Shown here piece by piece: positions 50,960 through 59,977 of a stretch of DNA of 64,000 bases. Origin of the DNA: Clostridia bacterium. Its GTDB lineage: Bacteria > Bacillota > Clostridia > Lachnospirales > Lachnospiraceae. Numbering within the stretch: the first letter of the stretch is position 1; each line of letters begins with the position of its first letter. The DNA is taken from positions 62,001-126,000 of the forward strand of contig CAJTHL010000011.1 of the NCBI GenBank assembly GCA_910576205.1. The letters are read 5' to 3'. Both the position numbers and the translations under genes were made by a program. The notes beneath the pieces were generated by a model that saw only the letters and a program-made list of their open reading frames with translations, did not search any database and was not told the DNA's origin.

Positions 50960-52092
50960 TTTTCTTCCTCCCATATCCTATGGATGAGCGCTTCCACAAG
51001 TTTCTGCTGTTCCTCATCCATGGGCTGGTTATTCTGCTGTTCATAAAACTCTGCAAAGAGCTCCAGAGGCGTTTTTTTCTCCTCTTTCTCCGCCCCGGTA
51101 ATCCTGACCTGGGAGCGTGTGCGTTTATTATCATAATCGAGCTTCAGAAGATTTGGGTAAATGACCTTAAGCTTCCCCACAGCGTCCGGGATATCCTCCT
51201 CGTCTGTAAGCGTAATATGAAGATAATCCTCTATGGCGCTGCCCTCATAATAATTCCTGGCCGTCAGTTCCATATAATCACCCTTGATTTCCCGCAGGTC
51301 ATGTCTGGGTATAAGAGGTATTTTCCATATTTTTACATTTTCCTTTTCCAGAAGCTCCACCATTGTCACGGATTTCTCATGCCCCGCCTCAGAAAAAGAA
51401 TATTTAAGGGGCGTTCCGCAGTACCGCAGCGTTTCCCTCCCTATATGCTGGGGGTTGTGGATATGGCCCAGGGCCACATAGTCAAACTTACGGAAAACAC
51501 AGGCATCCACGTTTTCCGAGCCTCCCACATACAGCTCCTCTGACTCTGCCCGCAGGGAACCCGTCACAAACTGATGGGCCAGCAGAATATTTCTGTCCTC
51601 CTTGTGAAGGGGTAGCCCGGCAAGGGCAACTGCCAGGGCATCCGTGTAGTTTTCCATTTCCTCATGGGGATAGAATCTGCGGACATGGGAGGGCTTTAAA
51701 AAGGGGAGCATATGCACATACAGGGCCCCGTAAGAATCCTCCATAGTCACAGTCGAAATCCTGCCGTTATAGACGGGGGCCAGGTGGACGCCGCTTCCCT
51801 TCATCAAGCGCCCCCCAAAGGCGAGACGCTCCGGGGAGTCGTGGTTTCCGCTAATCACAAAAATCTGGCTGCATATTCCGGAAAGCTTAAAAAGAAAGCT
51901 GTCAAAGAGCTGTACCGCCTCGGTTCCGGGAACGGATTTGTCATAGATATCCCCTGCTAAGAGAACGCCGTCTGGTTTTTCCGCTTCCGCGATGCCAATG
52001 ATTTCACCAAGGATATATTCCTGATCCTCCATCAGGGAGCACCCGTTTAACCGTTTGCCCAGGTGAAGGTCTGAGAGATGCATAAACTTCAT
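50956..52092 (-). CDS. sbcD: Exonuclease SbcD subunit
   Basis: The 378-residue Mre11-type nuclease starts MKFMHLSDLHLGKRLNG. It carries the metal motifs DLH, GDIYD, SGNHDSPERLAFGG and LGHIHNPQHI in order. The Met at 52092 is chosen from the domain start and an AGGAGCG site upstream. It overlaps sbcC by four bases. Confidence 0.95.
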   Translation of the reverse strand: MKFMHLSDLHLGKRLNGCSLMEDQEYILGEIIGIAEAEKPDGVLLAGDIYDKSVPGTEAVQLFDSFLFKLSGICSQIFVISGNHDSPERLAFGGRLMKGSGVHLAPVYNGRISTVTMEDSYGALYVHMLPFLKPSHVRRFYPHEEMENYTDALAVALAGLPLHKEDRNILLAHQFVTGSLRAESEELYVGGSENVDACVFRKFDYVALGHIHNPQHIGRETLRYCGTPLKYSFSEAGHEKSVTMVELLEKENVKIWKIPLIPRHDLREIKGDYMELTARNYYEGSAIEDYLHITLTDEEDIPDAVGKLKVIYPNLLKLDYDNKRTRSQVRITGAEKEEKKTPLELFAEFYEQQNNQPMDEEQQKLVEALIHRIWEEEK

Positions 52093-52105
52093 AGAAAATA
52101 CGCTC

Positions 52106-52813
52106 CTAAATTTCCTCCAGATATCGTATCCTGTCCATTTTCCGGATGTCCTCCAACACCGGCTTATGTACCCTGCGCTTTCCAAAATCCAGCTCAATCA
52201 CCGCGCAGGTATCGCTCTTATACCATTTATTCTCGTCCTTCCTGGTCACATTTAGGATGCGGATGCCGTTGTTGTCAAAATAATCCACCAGGACAAGCAT
52301 ACACTCCTCTGTGACTGTCTCCACATAAAGATTCATAAACCTGGAATTTGCCATGATCCTTCTGTCGATCATCCAATACAGGGTAGAAGAGGTAAAGACT
52401 GCAAGAACGCTGATAATTCCGCCAAAATAAAATCCGGCTCCGATAGCAATACCTATAGCTGCCGTCACCCACAAGGTGGCTGCTGTGGTCAGTCCTTTTA
52501 TATGATTATGGCTTGTCACCATAATGGTTCCCGCGCCAAGAAATCCGATGCCGCTGATTACCTGGGCCGCCATTCTCGTGGCGTCCCCGGTTCCGTGGGC
52601 AAAATTCATGAAAATATACTCGTTTGTAATCATAGCCAGGGCGGCTCCCACACATACCAGGGAAAATGTCCGCAGGCCCGCAGGCCGTCCTTTCATCTTC
52701 CTCTCAATTCCAATCAGTCCTCCGCAGATAGACGCCAAAGCCAGCTTCAGCAAGGTTGTCCATTGAAATTCAGACAGTCCCAGAAAGCCTGCTGCCAAAA
52801 TAAGTTGATGCAT
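52106..52813 (-). CDS. MgtC/SapB family membrane protein
   Basis: The 235-residue protein has four to five helices with the MgtC signature LASICGGLIGIERKMKGRPAG, LRTFSLVCVGAALAM and GIGFLGAGTIM, plus a soluble C-terminal ACT-like domain. MgtC proteins modulate magnesium homeostasis and F-ATPase in pathogens; the role of commensal homologues is open. The Met at 52813 follows GGAGG by eight bases. It is 13 bases upstream of sbcD and probably co-transcribed. Confidence 0.85.
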   Translation of the reverse strand: MHQLILAAGFLGLSEFQWTTLLKLALASICGGLIGIERKMKGRPAGLRTFSLVCVGAALAMITNEYIFMNFAHGTGDATRMAAQVISGIGFLGAGTIMVTSHNHIKGLTTAATLWVTAAIGIAIGAGFYFGGIISVLAVFTSSTLYWMIDRRIMANSRFMNLYVETVTEECMLVLVDYFDNNGIRILNVTRKDENKWYKSDTCAVIELDFGKRRVHKPVLEDIRKMDRIRYLEEI

Positions 52814-52874
52814 AAATCCCTCCTCCACCGGTTATTCTGCTTTTTTATCATAACATTTCTTAGTAGAAAAAGAA

Positions 52875-52940
52875 ATAGAAAGAACAGAAAAAGAACCCGG
52901 CATCCGGCATCCGGGAAATCCATGTGTATTCCCGGGCGCC
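52875..52940 (-). terminator. Probable terminator after transketolase genes
   Basis: CCGGGAA (52911-52917) pairs with TTCCCGG (52929-52935). On the minus strand the T-run TTCTTTTTC comes about 20 bases later, so a larger GC-rich structure including the CCGGATGCCGG string probably forms the stem. Confidence 0.45.
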
Positions 52941-52982
52941 TTCTGCCAGGCCCCTTTTATAAAATCTGCTTATTCTGTTTTT

Positions 52983-53921
52983 TTACAGCCAGCTCTTTAT
53001 CTGCTCATAAACCCCTTTGCCGTCCAGCTTATATTTCTCCAGAAGCTTTCCTGCGGGGCCGGATTCTCCAAAGGTATCCTGAACGCCGACTTTCAGCACA
53101 GGCGTGGGGGCCTTTGCGCTCAAAGCGTCGCAGACCGCGCTGCCAAGGCCGCCGATTACGGAGTGCTCTTCCACGGTGACAACCTTTCCGGTTTCCCTGG
53201 CTGCCGCTACAATCAGTTCCTCATCCAGAGGTTTAATGGTATGGATATTGATAACCTTTGCGGAAACGCCGTCCGCCGCCAGAAGCTCTGCCGCCTCCAT
53301 GGCGCTGCTCACGCAGAGCCCGGTAGCCACAATGGTTACATCCTTGCCCTCTCTTAAAGTTACTCCCTTTCCCATCTCAAATTTGTAGGTAGCCTCGTCA
53401 TTGATTACGGGAACAGCCAGACGTCCAAACCGCAGATAAACAGGGCCTTCATATTCTGCCGCAGCTCTCACAGCCGCCTTTGCCTCCACATCGTCGCTAG
53501 GGTTGATTACAACCATGCCGGGGATTGTGCGCATAAGGGCAATGTCTTCATTACACTGATGGGTAGCTCCGTCCTCGCCTACGGAAATACCTGCATGGGT
53601 GGCCCCGATTTTTACATTTAAGTGGGGATATCCCACGGAATTGCGGATCTGCTCAAAAGCCCGCCCTGCCGTAAACATGGCAAAGGAGCTGACAAAGGGA
53701 ATCTTGCCGCAGGCTGCCGCTCCCGCAGCGATGCTGACCATGTTTCCCTCCGCGATGCCGCAGTCAAAGAAACGGTCCGGATACTCTTTCTTAAACACGC
53801 CTGTCTTTGTAGCTCCGGCCAGGTCCGCGTCAAATACGATTACATCGGGATTGGAAGCGCCCAATTCCTTCAAAGCCTCTCCATAGCTATCTCTTGTTGC
53901 AACCTTCTTTACATCTGACAT
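52983..53921 (-). CDS. Transketolase, C-terminal subunit
   Basis: The 312-residue protein is the pyrimidine-binding plus C-terminal half of a split transketolase: DSYGEALKELGASNPDVIVFDADLAGATKT, GISVGEDGATHQCNEDIALMRTIPGM, and the C-terminal VVTVEEHSVIGGLGSAV. Clostridia commonly have transketolase as two proteins. It starts 13 bases inside the end of the N-terminal subunit gene. Transfers two-carbon units in the pentose phosphate pathway. Confidence 0.93.
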   Translation of the reverse strand: MSDVKKVATRDSYGEALKELGASNPDVIVFDADLAGATKTGVFKKEYPDRFFDCGIAEGNMVSIAAGAAACGKIPFVSSFAMFTAGRAFEQIRNSVGYPHLNVKIGATHAGISVGEDGATHQCNEDIALMRTIPGMVVINPSDDVEAKAAVRAAAEYEGPVYLRFGRLAVPVINDEATYKFEMGKGVTLREGKDVTIVATGLCVSSAMEAAELLAADGVSAKVINIHTIKPLDEELIVAAARETGKVVTVEEHSVIGGLGSAVCDALSAKAPTPVLKVGVQDTFGESGPAGKLLEKYKLDGKGVYEQIKSWL

Positions 53922-54748
53922 AATGCTTCACCTGCCTTCTTCAATTCTTCCATCGCAATCGCATATTCCTCGTCATTGGGGGCTTTTCCATGCCATCCGG
54001 CATTATTTTCCATAAAGGAAACGCCCTTGCCCTTTACGCTCTTCACGATAATCGCCGTGGGCACCTCCTTCACACCCTTTGCCTCGTCAAAAGCAGCCCT
54101 CAGCTGGTCAAAATCATGGGCGTCTTCCACATTAATTACATGGAAGTTAAAGGCCTCAAATTTTTTGTCAATGGGATAGGGGGAATTTACATCCGCAATG
54201 TTTCCGTCAATCTGCAGGCCGTTGTTGTCCACAATCACCACCAGGTTGTCCAGCTTCTTTGCGCCTGCAAACATAGCTGCTTCCCACACCTGGCCTTCCT
54301 GGATTTCTCCGTCGCCCAGCAGCGTGTAAACGCGGTAATCTTTCTTGTCGATCTTTCCTGCCAGAGCCATACCCACAGCCGCGGAAATACCCTGTCCCAG
54401 GGAACCGCTGGACATGTCAAGTCCCGGCGTGTGCTGCATACAGGGATGTCCCTGTAAATGGGAGCCGATCTGACGAAGGGTCATCAGATCCTCCTTGGGG
54501 AAAAAGCCTCTCTCCGCCAGCGTAGCATACAGTCCCGGAGCCGTGTGGCCTTTGGAAAGTACGAAACGGTCTCTGTCCGGATCCTTTGGATTCTTCGGAT
54601 CCACATGCATTTCCTCAAAATAGAGATATGTAAATACCTCTGTCGCGGAAAGGGAGCCGCCCGGATGGCCGGCTTTTGCACTGTGAACGGAGGTAACGAT
54701 GCTCTTACGAATCTCATTCGCAGTTTTTTGAAGTTCTAACTTGTTCAT
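53909..54748 (-). CDS. Transketolase, N-terminal subunit
   Basis: The 279-residue protein is the thiamine diphosphate-binding half: HPGGSLSATEVFTYLYFEEM, SKGHTAPGLYATLAERGFF, SLGQGISAAVGMALAGK and the metal-binding GDGEIQEGQVWEAAMFA. It overlaps the C-terminal subunit gene by 13 bases, keeping the two in equal amounts. A gap of 163 bases separates it from recR. Confidence 0.93.
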   Translation of the reverse strand: MNKLELQKTANEIRKSIVTSVHSAKAGHPGGSLSATEVFTYLYFEEMHVDPKNPKDPDRDRFVLSKGHTAPGLYATLAERGFFPKEDLMTLRQIGSHLQGHPCMQHTPGLDMSSGSLGQGISAAVGMALAGKIDKKDYRVYTLLGDGEIQEGQVWEAAMFAGAKKLDNLVVIVDNNGLQIDGNIADVNSPYPIDKKFEAFNFHVINVEDAHDFDQLRAAFDEAKGVKEVPTAIIVKSVKGKGVSFMENNAGWHGKAPNDEEYAIAMEELKKAGEALCQM

Positions 54749-54866
54749 GATTTTCCCACCTTTTCCTTTATATTTATTCTGTCTTAAGTATATACAAACG
54801 CCGGGTCCTGGTCAAGCCCAAGTTTTGGCGTTCCGGATTCTTTAAAGGGGATGAAAACGCAGGAAA

Positions 54867-54894
54867 GGACAGCAGAATCTGAAAGCCTGCTGCC
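54867..54894 (-). terminator. Possible terminator after recR
   Basis: GGACAGCAG (54867-54875) can pair with CTGCTGCC (54887-54894), with short T-rich flanks on both sides, 18 bases past the recR stop. Confidence 0.4.
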
Positions 54895-54911
54895 CGTCTT
54901 TTTCATTTTAT

Positions 54912-55508
54912 TTACAATTCTACCCTGCCCTCCAGCGCCCGCAGAAGCGTTACCTCATCAATATATTCCAGGTCGCCTCCCACCGGCACGCCGCTGGCAA
55001 TGCGGGTGACCCGGATACCCGTGGGCTTGATAAGCTTGCTGATATACATGGCGGTTGTCTCCCCCTCCAGGCTTGAGTTGGTGGCGATAATCACCTCGTC
55101 CACCTCCCCCTGGAGCCGCTGCATCAGCTCCTTTAAGCGGATGTCCGAGGGACCGATGCCAAGCATGGGAGAAATAGCTCCGTGAAGCACATGGTAAACG
55201 CCCTCATATTTCCCGGTCTTTTCATAGGCCGCCAGATCCCGGGTGTTTTCCACCACCATAATCGTCCTCTGATCCCGTTTGGGATTGCTACAGATGGGGC
55301 ATAGAGACGCGTCCGTCATAGTGAAGCACTGTTTACAGTACCGGACGTTTTTCTTTGCGTCGATAATAGCGCCAGAGAGAGCTTCCGCCTGTTCCACAGG
55401 CATATTTACAATGTGAAATGCCAGCCGCTGGGCCGTCTTGCTCCCTATGCCGGGAAGCGCCGACAGCTGGTCGATCAGACGACTGATCTGACTGCTGTAA
55501 TAGTCCAT
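54912..55508 (-). CDS. recR: Recombination protein RecR
   Basis: The 198-residue protein has the helix-hairpin-helix region ([16 protein letters not shown]), the four-cysteine zinc finger ([16 protein letters not shown]), a Toprim domain ([16 protein letters not shown]) and the Walker-like C-terminus ([17 protein letters not shown]). It works with RecO/RecF in recombinational repair. Its start overlaps the ybaB stop by one base; the dnaX-ybaB-recR order is the usual operon. Confidence 0.97.
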   Translation of the reverse strand: MDYYSSQISRLIDQLSALPGIGSKTAQRLAFHIVNMPVEQAEALSGAIIDAKKNVRYCKQCFTMTDASLCPICSNPKRDQRTIMVVENTRDLAAYEKTGKYEGVYHVLHGAISPMLGIGPSDIRLKELMQRLQGEVDEVIIATNSSLEGETTAMYISKLIKPTGIRVTRIASGVPVGGDLEYIDEVTLLRALEGRVEL

Positions 55509-55861
55509 TAGAACGGCATGCCTCCCAGTCCGCCAAAGCCTCCTGTCAACTTAGACATGGCTGCGGCCGACTCCTCCTCCATCTGGCGCAGAGCCTGGTT
55601 TGTGGCAGCCATAATAAGGTCCTCAAGCATCTCAATATCATCGGGATCCACAACCTCTTCCGACAGCTTTACCTTTGTGATCTCCTTTTTTCCGGAAACC
55701 GTCACCTCCACGGCCCCGCCGCCTGCCGCAGCCGTATACTCCTTTGTCTCCAGCTCCTTCTGGCTCTCCTCCATCTGGCGCTGCATTCTCTGGGCCTGTT
55801 TCATGAGATTATTCATATTTCCTGGCATTCCCATACCAGGATATCCGCCTCTCTTAGCCAT
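55508..55861 (-). CDS. Nucleoid-associated protein YbaB/EbfC
   Basis: The 117-residue protein has the family pattern [53 protein letters not shown] and a Gly-rich C-terminus. It binds DNA as a dimer. It lies three bases after dnaX and one base overlapping recR. Confidence 0.95.
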   Translation of the reverse strand: MAKRGGYPGMGMPGNMNNLMKQAQRMQRQMEESQKELETKEYTAAAGGGAVEVTVSGKKEITKVKLSEEVVDPDDIEMLEDLIMAATNQALRQMEEESAAAMSKLTGGFGGLGGMPF

Positions 55862-55864
55862 TTC

Positions 55865-57478
55865 TTAGTCCTCCTCTTCTTCTATATCCATATGGATAAT
55901 TTTTTCAAAATCAATCACCCCTACGTTTTTGTTGGGGTCTGTCTGGGCAGACGCTACCTGAATCTGTATCTTCCGCTGAATCCGCTTTTCAATAAGCTCC
56001 TCAAGCTGCGCAATATGATCGGTCTGCTTAAGGCTCTCCTCCGCCAGAGAATTGCGGGCAAGTATCCCAAGCCTGTTTTCTCCCAGTGCCTTTAGCTTTG
56101 CATCCTTCAGCATAACCTTAAGGCTGGGATGGGACTGGTTTACGATCGAATACCAGTTCTTCACCACCAGTTCCACATCCTCCGGTACAGCGTCCACCAT
56201 GGGAGGCTCCGGTTCCGCCTCCCCTCCAGGCGCGAAGCCTGCCCCGCCTCCCGGAAGGCCCGCTCCATAAGCGCCAGCCGCCCCGGCCAGGGCTTTAAGC
56301 CCCTCCTGAGAGATCCCCGTAAGGGTGTCCTCCATCTTCTTCTCCAGCGCCCGGATCCTGTCTAAAAGCCCGTCCTGGGCGGGTTCCATGGCCGGACAGC
56401 AGAGCTTGATAAGGGCTACCTCCACCAGGATCCGCTTCTGGGTGGCGTTTCGAAGCTGACCTCCCAGCTCTGAGAAAACGCGGATATAGCGCGTAAGGGT
56501 ATCCGTCTCTACCATCTGGGCTTCCTGGCGGAGCTGGTTTAAATTCTCCGTGGAAACATCCAGCACATCCTCAATCTGCTCGGAGCTTTTGAGGAGCAGG
56601 AGGTTCCTAAGATACCAGGTGAAATCCGTCACAAACTGGGACAGCTCCCGTCCCTGAAGCACAAGCTTCTCCACATCCTCCATAACCGCCACCAGATCTC
56701 CCTTTAAGATCTTTCGCAGAAGGCTGCTGTACACATCCGTGTCTACGGCTCCCAGCACTTCCAGCACATGGTCGTAGGTCAGGGGTTCATTTAGATAAAA
56801 GGCAATGCACTGGTCTAAAAGGCTTAAGGCGTCCCGCAGGGAGCCGTCCGCCGCCTTGGCAATGTAGCGCAGAGCCTTCTCCTCCGTCTCCACCTGTTCC
56901 TTTTCGGTCAGCTCCTGAAGCCTGGCCGTAATGGTATCCGCCGTAATGCGCCGGAAATCATAGCGCTGGCACCGGGAAAGGATGGTGATGGGGATCTTGT
57001 GAACCTCCGTAGTGGCTAGAATAAAGATCACATAGGAGGGCGGCTCCTCCAGGGTCTTCAGAAGCGCGTTGAAAGCCCCTGGAGACAGCATATGCACCTC
57101 GTCGATAATGTACACTTTAAACCGCCCCTCCGTGGGGGAATAGACGATCTCCTCCCGGATCTCCCGGATATTGTCCACGCTGGTGTTGGAGGCCGCATCG
57201 ATCTCGATGACATTCATGGAGCGCCCCGCCCCGATGGAACGGCAGGAGGGGCATTCCCCGCAGGGACTCCCCTCCAGGGGATGCTCGCAGTTTACTGCCC
57301 TGGCAAAGATCTTTGCTATGGTGGTCTTACCGGTGCCCCGGGTACCGCAGAATAAATACGCGTGCCCGATACGATCTGCCATTATCTGGTTCTTCAATGT
57401 TGTCACAATATGATCCTGCCCCTTTACATCCTCAAACTCCGAGGGGCGGAACTTCCGGTAAAGCGCCATATAAGACAT
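55865..57478 (-). CDS. dnaX: DNA polymerase III subunit gamma/tau
   Basis: The 537-residue clamp-loader ATPase begins MSYMALYRKFRPSEFEDVKGQ. It has Walker A GTRGTGKTTIAKIFA, a four-cysteine zinc module (CEHPLEGSPCGECPSC), the DEVH box in IIDEVHML and the sensor SRCQRYDFRR. After the collar domain a Gly/Ala/Pro linker near residue 395 precedes a short C-terminal domain. A programmed frameshift site was not evident. It heads the dnaX-ybaB-recR operon. Confidence 0.96.
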   Translation of the reverse strand: MSYMALYRKFRPSEFEDVKGQDHIVTTLKNQIMADRIGHAYLFCGTRGTGKTTIAKIFARAVNCEHPLEGSPCGECPSCRSIGAGRSMNVIEIDAASNTSVDNIREIREEIVYSPTEGRFKVYIIDEVHMLSPGAFNALLKTLEEPPSYVIFILATTEVHKIPITILSRCQRYDFRRITADTITARLQELTEKEQVETEEKALRYIAKAADGSLRDALSLLDQCIAFYLNEPLTYDHVLEVLGAVDTDVYSSLLRKILKGDLVAVMEDVEKLVLQGRELSQFVTDFTWYLRNLLLLKSSEQIEDVLDVSTENLNQLRQEAQMVETDTLTRYIRVFSELGGQLRNATQKRILVEVALIKLCCPAMEPAQDGLLDRIRALEKKMEDTLTGISQEGLKALAGAAGAYGAGLPGGGAGFAPGGEAEPEPPMVDAVPEDVELVVKNWYSIVNQSHPSLKVMLKDAKLKALGENRLGILARNSLAEESLKQTDHIAQLEELIEKRIQRKIQIQVASAQTDPNKNVGVIDFEKIIHMDIEEEED

Positions 57479-57527
57479 GGATGCTGCTCCTTATCCTTGT
57501 ATTCTGAAAATTCCATATTTTTACCAT

Positions 57528-58601
57528 TTAATCTCCAAAGCTGATACCAATCATTTTCGCTTCTTTGATAATGGAAGAATTGGGATCCACAAATTTCAGC
57601 TTTCCTGCGGATTTCTCCAGCGGGACCCTGGTAGTCTCCCCGTTTATAATGCCGATCATATAGCCATAGTCTCCATCCACAATGGCCTGGGCCGCCGCCG
57701 CGCCAAGGCGTGTGGAAAGCACACGGTCATAGGGACATGGACTGCCGCCTCTCTGGGTATGCCCGGGCACGGTAACGCGCACCTCTGTGCCGATTTTTTC
57801 TGAAATCTGCTCTGCGATCTCATAGGACACCGCCGGGTACGGATAAGTTTTCATATATTCCTTCAGATCTTTCTTGGACATCTCTGCCCGCTCCCTGGAA
57901 ATGGCGCCCTCCGCCACGGCCAGGATGGTAAAGCCCTTCTTCTGTTTGTTCCGCCTGTCTATGGCCTCACAGATCTTTTTAATATCATAGGGAATCTCGG
58001 GAATCAGGATAATATCCGCTCCTCCGGCGATTCCTGCGTGAAGGGTAAGCTGTCCCACCTTATGACCCATTACCTCCACGATAAATACCCTTCCGTGGGA
58101 GGCTGCCGTGGTATGGATACAGTCAATGCAGTTAGTGGCAATGTCCACGGCGCTCTGGAAACCAAAGGTCATGTCCGTGCCGTAAATATCATTGTCAATG
58201 GTTTTTGGCATGTGGAGAATATTGAGGCCTTCCTCCCGCAGCAGATTGGCCGTCTTCTGGGTTCCGTTTCCGCCTAAGATAACCAGGCAGTCCAGGCGCA
58301 GCTTGTAGTATGTGTGCTTCATGGCCTCCACCTTGTCCAGGCCGTTCTCATCCGGCACGCGCATCTGCTTAAAGGCCTGACGGGAGCTTCCCAGGATGGT
58401 TCCGCCCTTTGTCAGAATGCCGGAGAAATCTTTTCCGGTCAGCATATGGTAATTTCCGTAAATCAGACCCTTGTAGCCTTCCTCAAATCCGTACAGTTCC
58501 ACCTCGTCATACACATTACAGACTCCTTTAACGATTCCCCGCATGGTAGCGTTTAATGCCTGGCAGTCTCCGCCGCTGGTAAGCATTCCAATCCGTTTCA
58601 T
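57528..58601 (-). CDS. 6-phosphofructokinase
   Basis: The 357-residue enzyme has the PFK core: IGMLTSGGDCQALNATMRG, PKTIDNDIYGTDMTFGFQSAVD and GHTQRGGSP. Residues that decide the phosphate donor are mixed. GGNGT (Asn 112 where the usual GGDG has Asp) keeps the Gly typical of ATP enzymes, while PKTIDND has the Lys typical of pyrophosphate enzymes. From memory this GGNGT/PKTIDND combination recurs in a clostridial subgroup; donor preference is uncertain. The ATG at 58601 has TAGGAGG upstream. A promoter (58672-58700) places the RNA start just before a hairpin leader shared with two other genes in the window. Confidence 0.9.
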   Translation of the reverse strand: MKRIGMLTSGGDCQALNATMRGIVKGVCNVYDEVELYGFEEGYKGLIYGNYHMLTGKDFSGILTKGGTILGSSRQAFKQMRVPDENGLDKVEAMKHTYYKLRLDCLVILGGNGTQKTANLLREEGLNILHMPKTIDNDIYGTDMTFGFQSAVDIATNCIDCIHTTAASHGRVFIVEVMGHKVGQLTLHAGIAGGADIILIPEIPYDIKKICEAIDRRNKQKKGFTILAVAEGAISRERAEMSKKDLKEYMKTYPYPAVSYEIAEQISEKIGTEVRVTVPGHTQRGGSPCPYDRVLSTRLGAAAAQAIVDGDYGYMIGIINGETTRVPLEKSAGKLKFVDPNSSIIKEAKMIGISFGD

Positions 58602-58623
58602 AACCAACCTCCTATTTTATTTT

Positions 58624-58663
58624 GCATCCACCCTTCCAGGGCCTTGTACGGGCAGATGCTGTT
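58624..58663 (-). repeat. Leader repeat, copy B (before pfk)
   Basis: On the minus strand AAAACAG is followed by GCATCTGCCC (58650-58659), pairing with GGGTGGATGC (58624-58633). The loop ends in CTGGAAGG. An A-rich stretch and the pfk ribosome binding site (58608-58613) follow. This is the shortest copy. Confidence 0.65.
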
Positions 58664-58671
58664 TTAGCTTT

Positions 58672-58700
58672 AGTATATCACAAATCCCAATTTCTGTATA
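58672..58700 (-). promoter_or_regulatory. Promoter of the pfk gene
   Basis: On the minus strand -35 TATACA (58695-58700) and -10 TATACT (58672-58677) are 17 bases apart. The transcript should start at about 58665, immediately before the leader hairpin. Confidence 0.6.
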
Positions 58701-58897
58701 CCCTGTGAGTATTTGTAAAATATGTATATATATTATGAAAATATATGTGTATTTATTTGCATATTCACCGGAAAATTTTTAGGAAACAGCAAAATAATAA
58801 CAATTTTAGACATAATATTCCCATTCTTGTCTCTGTTCAGCAAATATTTCTTCCAATAAAATAAAAGTATCCTAAATCAGATGAGGAGCGTGTGAAT

Positions 58898-59944
58898 ATG
58901 AAAGTTAAAAACACCGGGATTCATCCCTTAAAAGACCGCCAGAAGCGTGTCGTAACAGGGCGCCCCCATGGGCATAAATTTACAAACTGGTTTCTTTGCA
59001 AGCCGGAAAGCGGAATTATCTTAATCTTAATCCTTTTTGTTTTGTTTGCAACCATTGTAAATCCCTCCTTTCTCTCCTACCGGAATGTTATTAATATTTC
59101 CCGGGCTTCGGGATTTACCCTAATCGGTGTGGTGGGAATGGCTATGATTCTCATTATCGGAGGGCTGGATCTCTCCATCGGCTCCGTCTATGCCCTGGCG
59201 GCTCTGATCTGCGGAATGGGAATGACTGCATGGGGGCTTCCCATCCCGGTGGCAATTCTTTTGGGGCTTTTTACCGGCCTTGTCTGCGGCGCCATCAACG
59301 GGCTCCTGGTTGTCTACACGGATATACCGGCCATGATCGCCACCCTGGGTATGCAGTATATTGCCAGGGGCCTGGTGTCTGTTCTTACCAAAGGCGTCCC
59401 CATCTACCCTCTGCCGGATGCCTTCGTACAAATCGAATCCACCAGGCTTGCCGGCTCGATTCCTATTGTGGTGCCCTTTTCCATAATTCTGGCCATAATG
59501 GCCCATCTGATTCTGTCCAAAACCGTTTTTGGCCGTTCCGTGTATGCCATTGGCGGAAACCAGGAAGCTGCCCGCATATCGGGAATTAATCTGCGGAAAA
59601 CAAAGATGACCATTTACATCCTTATGGGGGGCCTTGCCTCCCTGGCAGGTATCCTTATGGCTTCCCGGCTGGGTTCTGCGGAGCCCTCCACTGGAGCAGG
59701 GCTGGAGATGAAGGTAATCTGCGCGGCCGTCATCGGCGGTATTTCCGTATCCGGCGGTATGGGAACCATGTTTGGCGCCATGCTGGGGGCGTTCTTTATG
59801 GAAGCCCTAACCAACTCCCTGACGGTAATGAAAATCTCCGTTTACTGGCAGAATGTAGTTTTTGGAATCGTGCTGCTCCTATCTGTGCTTCTGGATCAGT
59901 ATAAGCGGGCCATGCTTCGAAGAAACTCCATTAAAACCTCATAA
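58898..59944 (+). CDS. Ribose-type ABC transporter permease (RbsC family)
   Basis: The 348-residue protein has eight to ten helices and the branched-chain/ribose permease pattern: GMAMILIIGGLDLSIGSVYALAAL, NGLLVVYTDIPAMIATLGMQYIARG, AIGGNQEAARISGI and AVIGGISVSGGMGTMFGAMLGAF. It forms the channel for the ATPase and binding protein encoded downstream. The ATG at 58898 lies ten bases after GAGGAG. The substrate is not necessarily a sugar, given the methyltransferase in the operon. Confidence 0.9.
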   Translation: MKVKNTGIHPLKDRQKRVVTGRPHGHKFTNWFLCKPESGIILILILFVLFATIVNPSFLSYRNVINISRASGFTLIGVVGMAMILIIGGLDLSIGSVYALAALICGMGMTAWGLPIPVAILLGLFTGLVCGAINGLLVVYTDIPAMIATLGMQYIARGLVSVLTKGVPIYPLPDAFVQIESTRLAGSIPIVVPFSIILAIMAHLILSKTVFGRSVYAIGGNQEAARISGINLRKTKMTIYILMGGLASLAGILMASRLGSAEPSTGAGLEMKVICAAVIGGISVSGGMGTMFGAMLGAFFMEALTNSLTVMKISVYWQNVVFGIVLLLSVLLDQYKRAMLRRNSIKTS

Positions 59945-59977
59945 TCCCACAAAAATCCAGGAAAGAAGGCCAAGGAC

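Noticed and set aside
52893..52940. A fourth copy of the leader repeat after the transketolase genes
   Set aside because: It shares GGATGCCGG and CCCGGGAA strings but lacks AAAACAG, GGAAGG and the GCATCTGCC/GGCGGATGC stem, and lies downstream of a gene.
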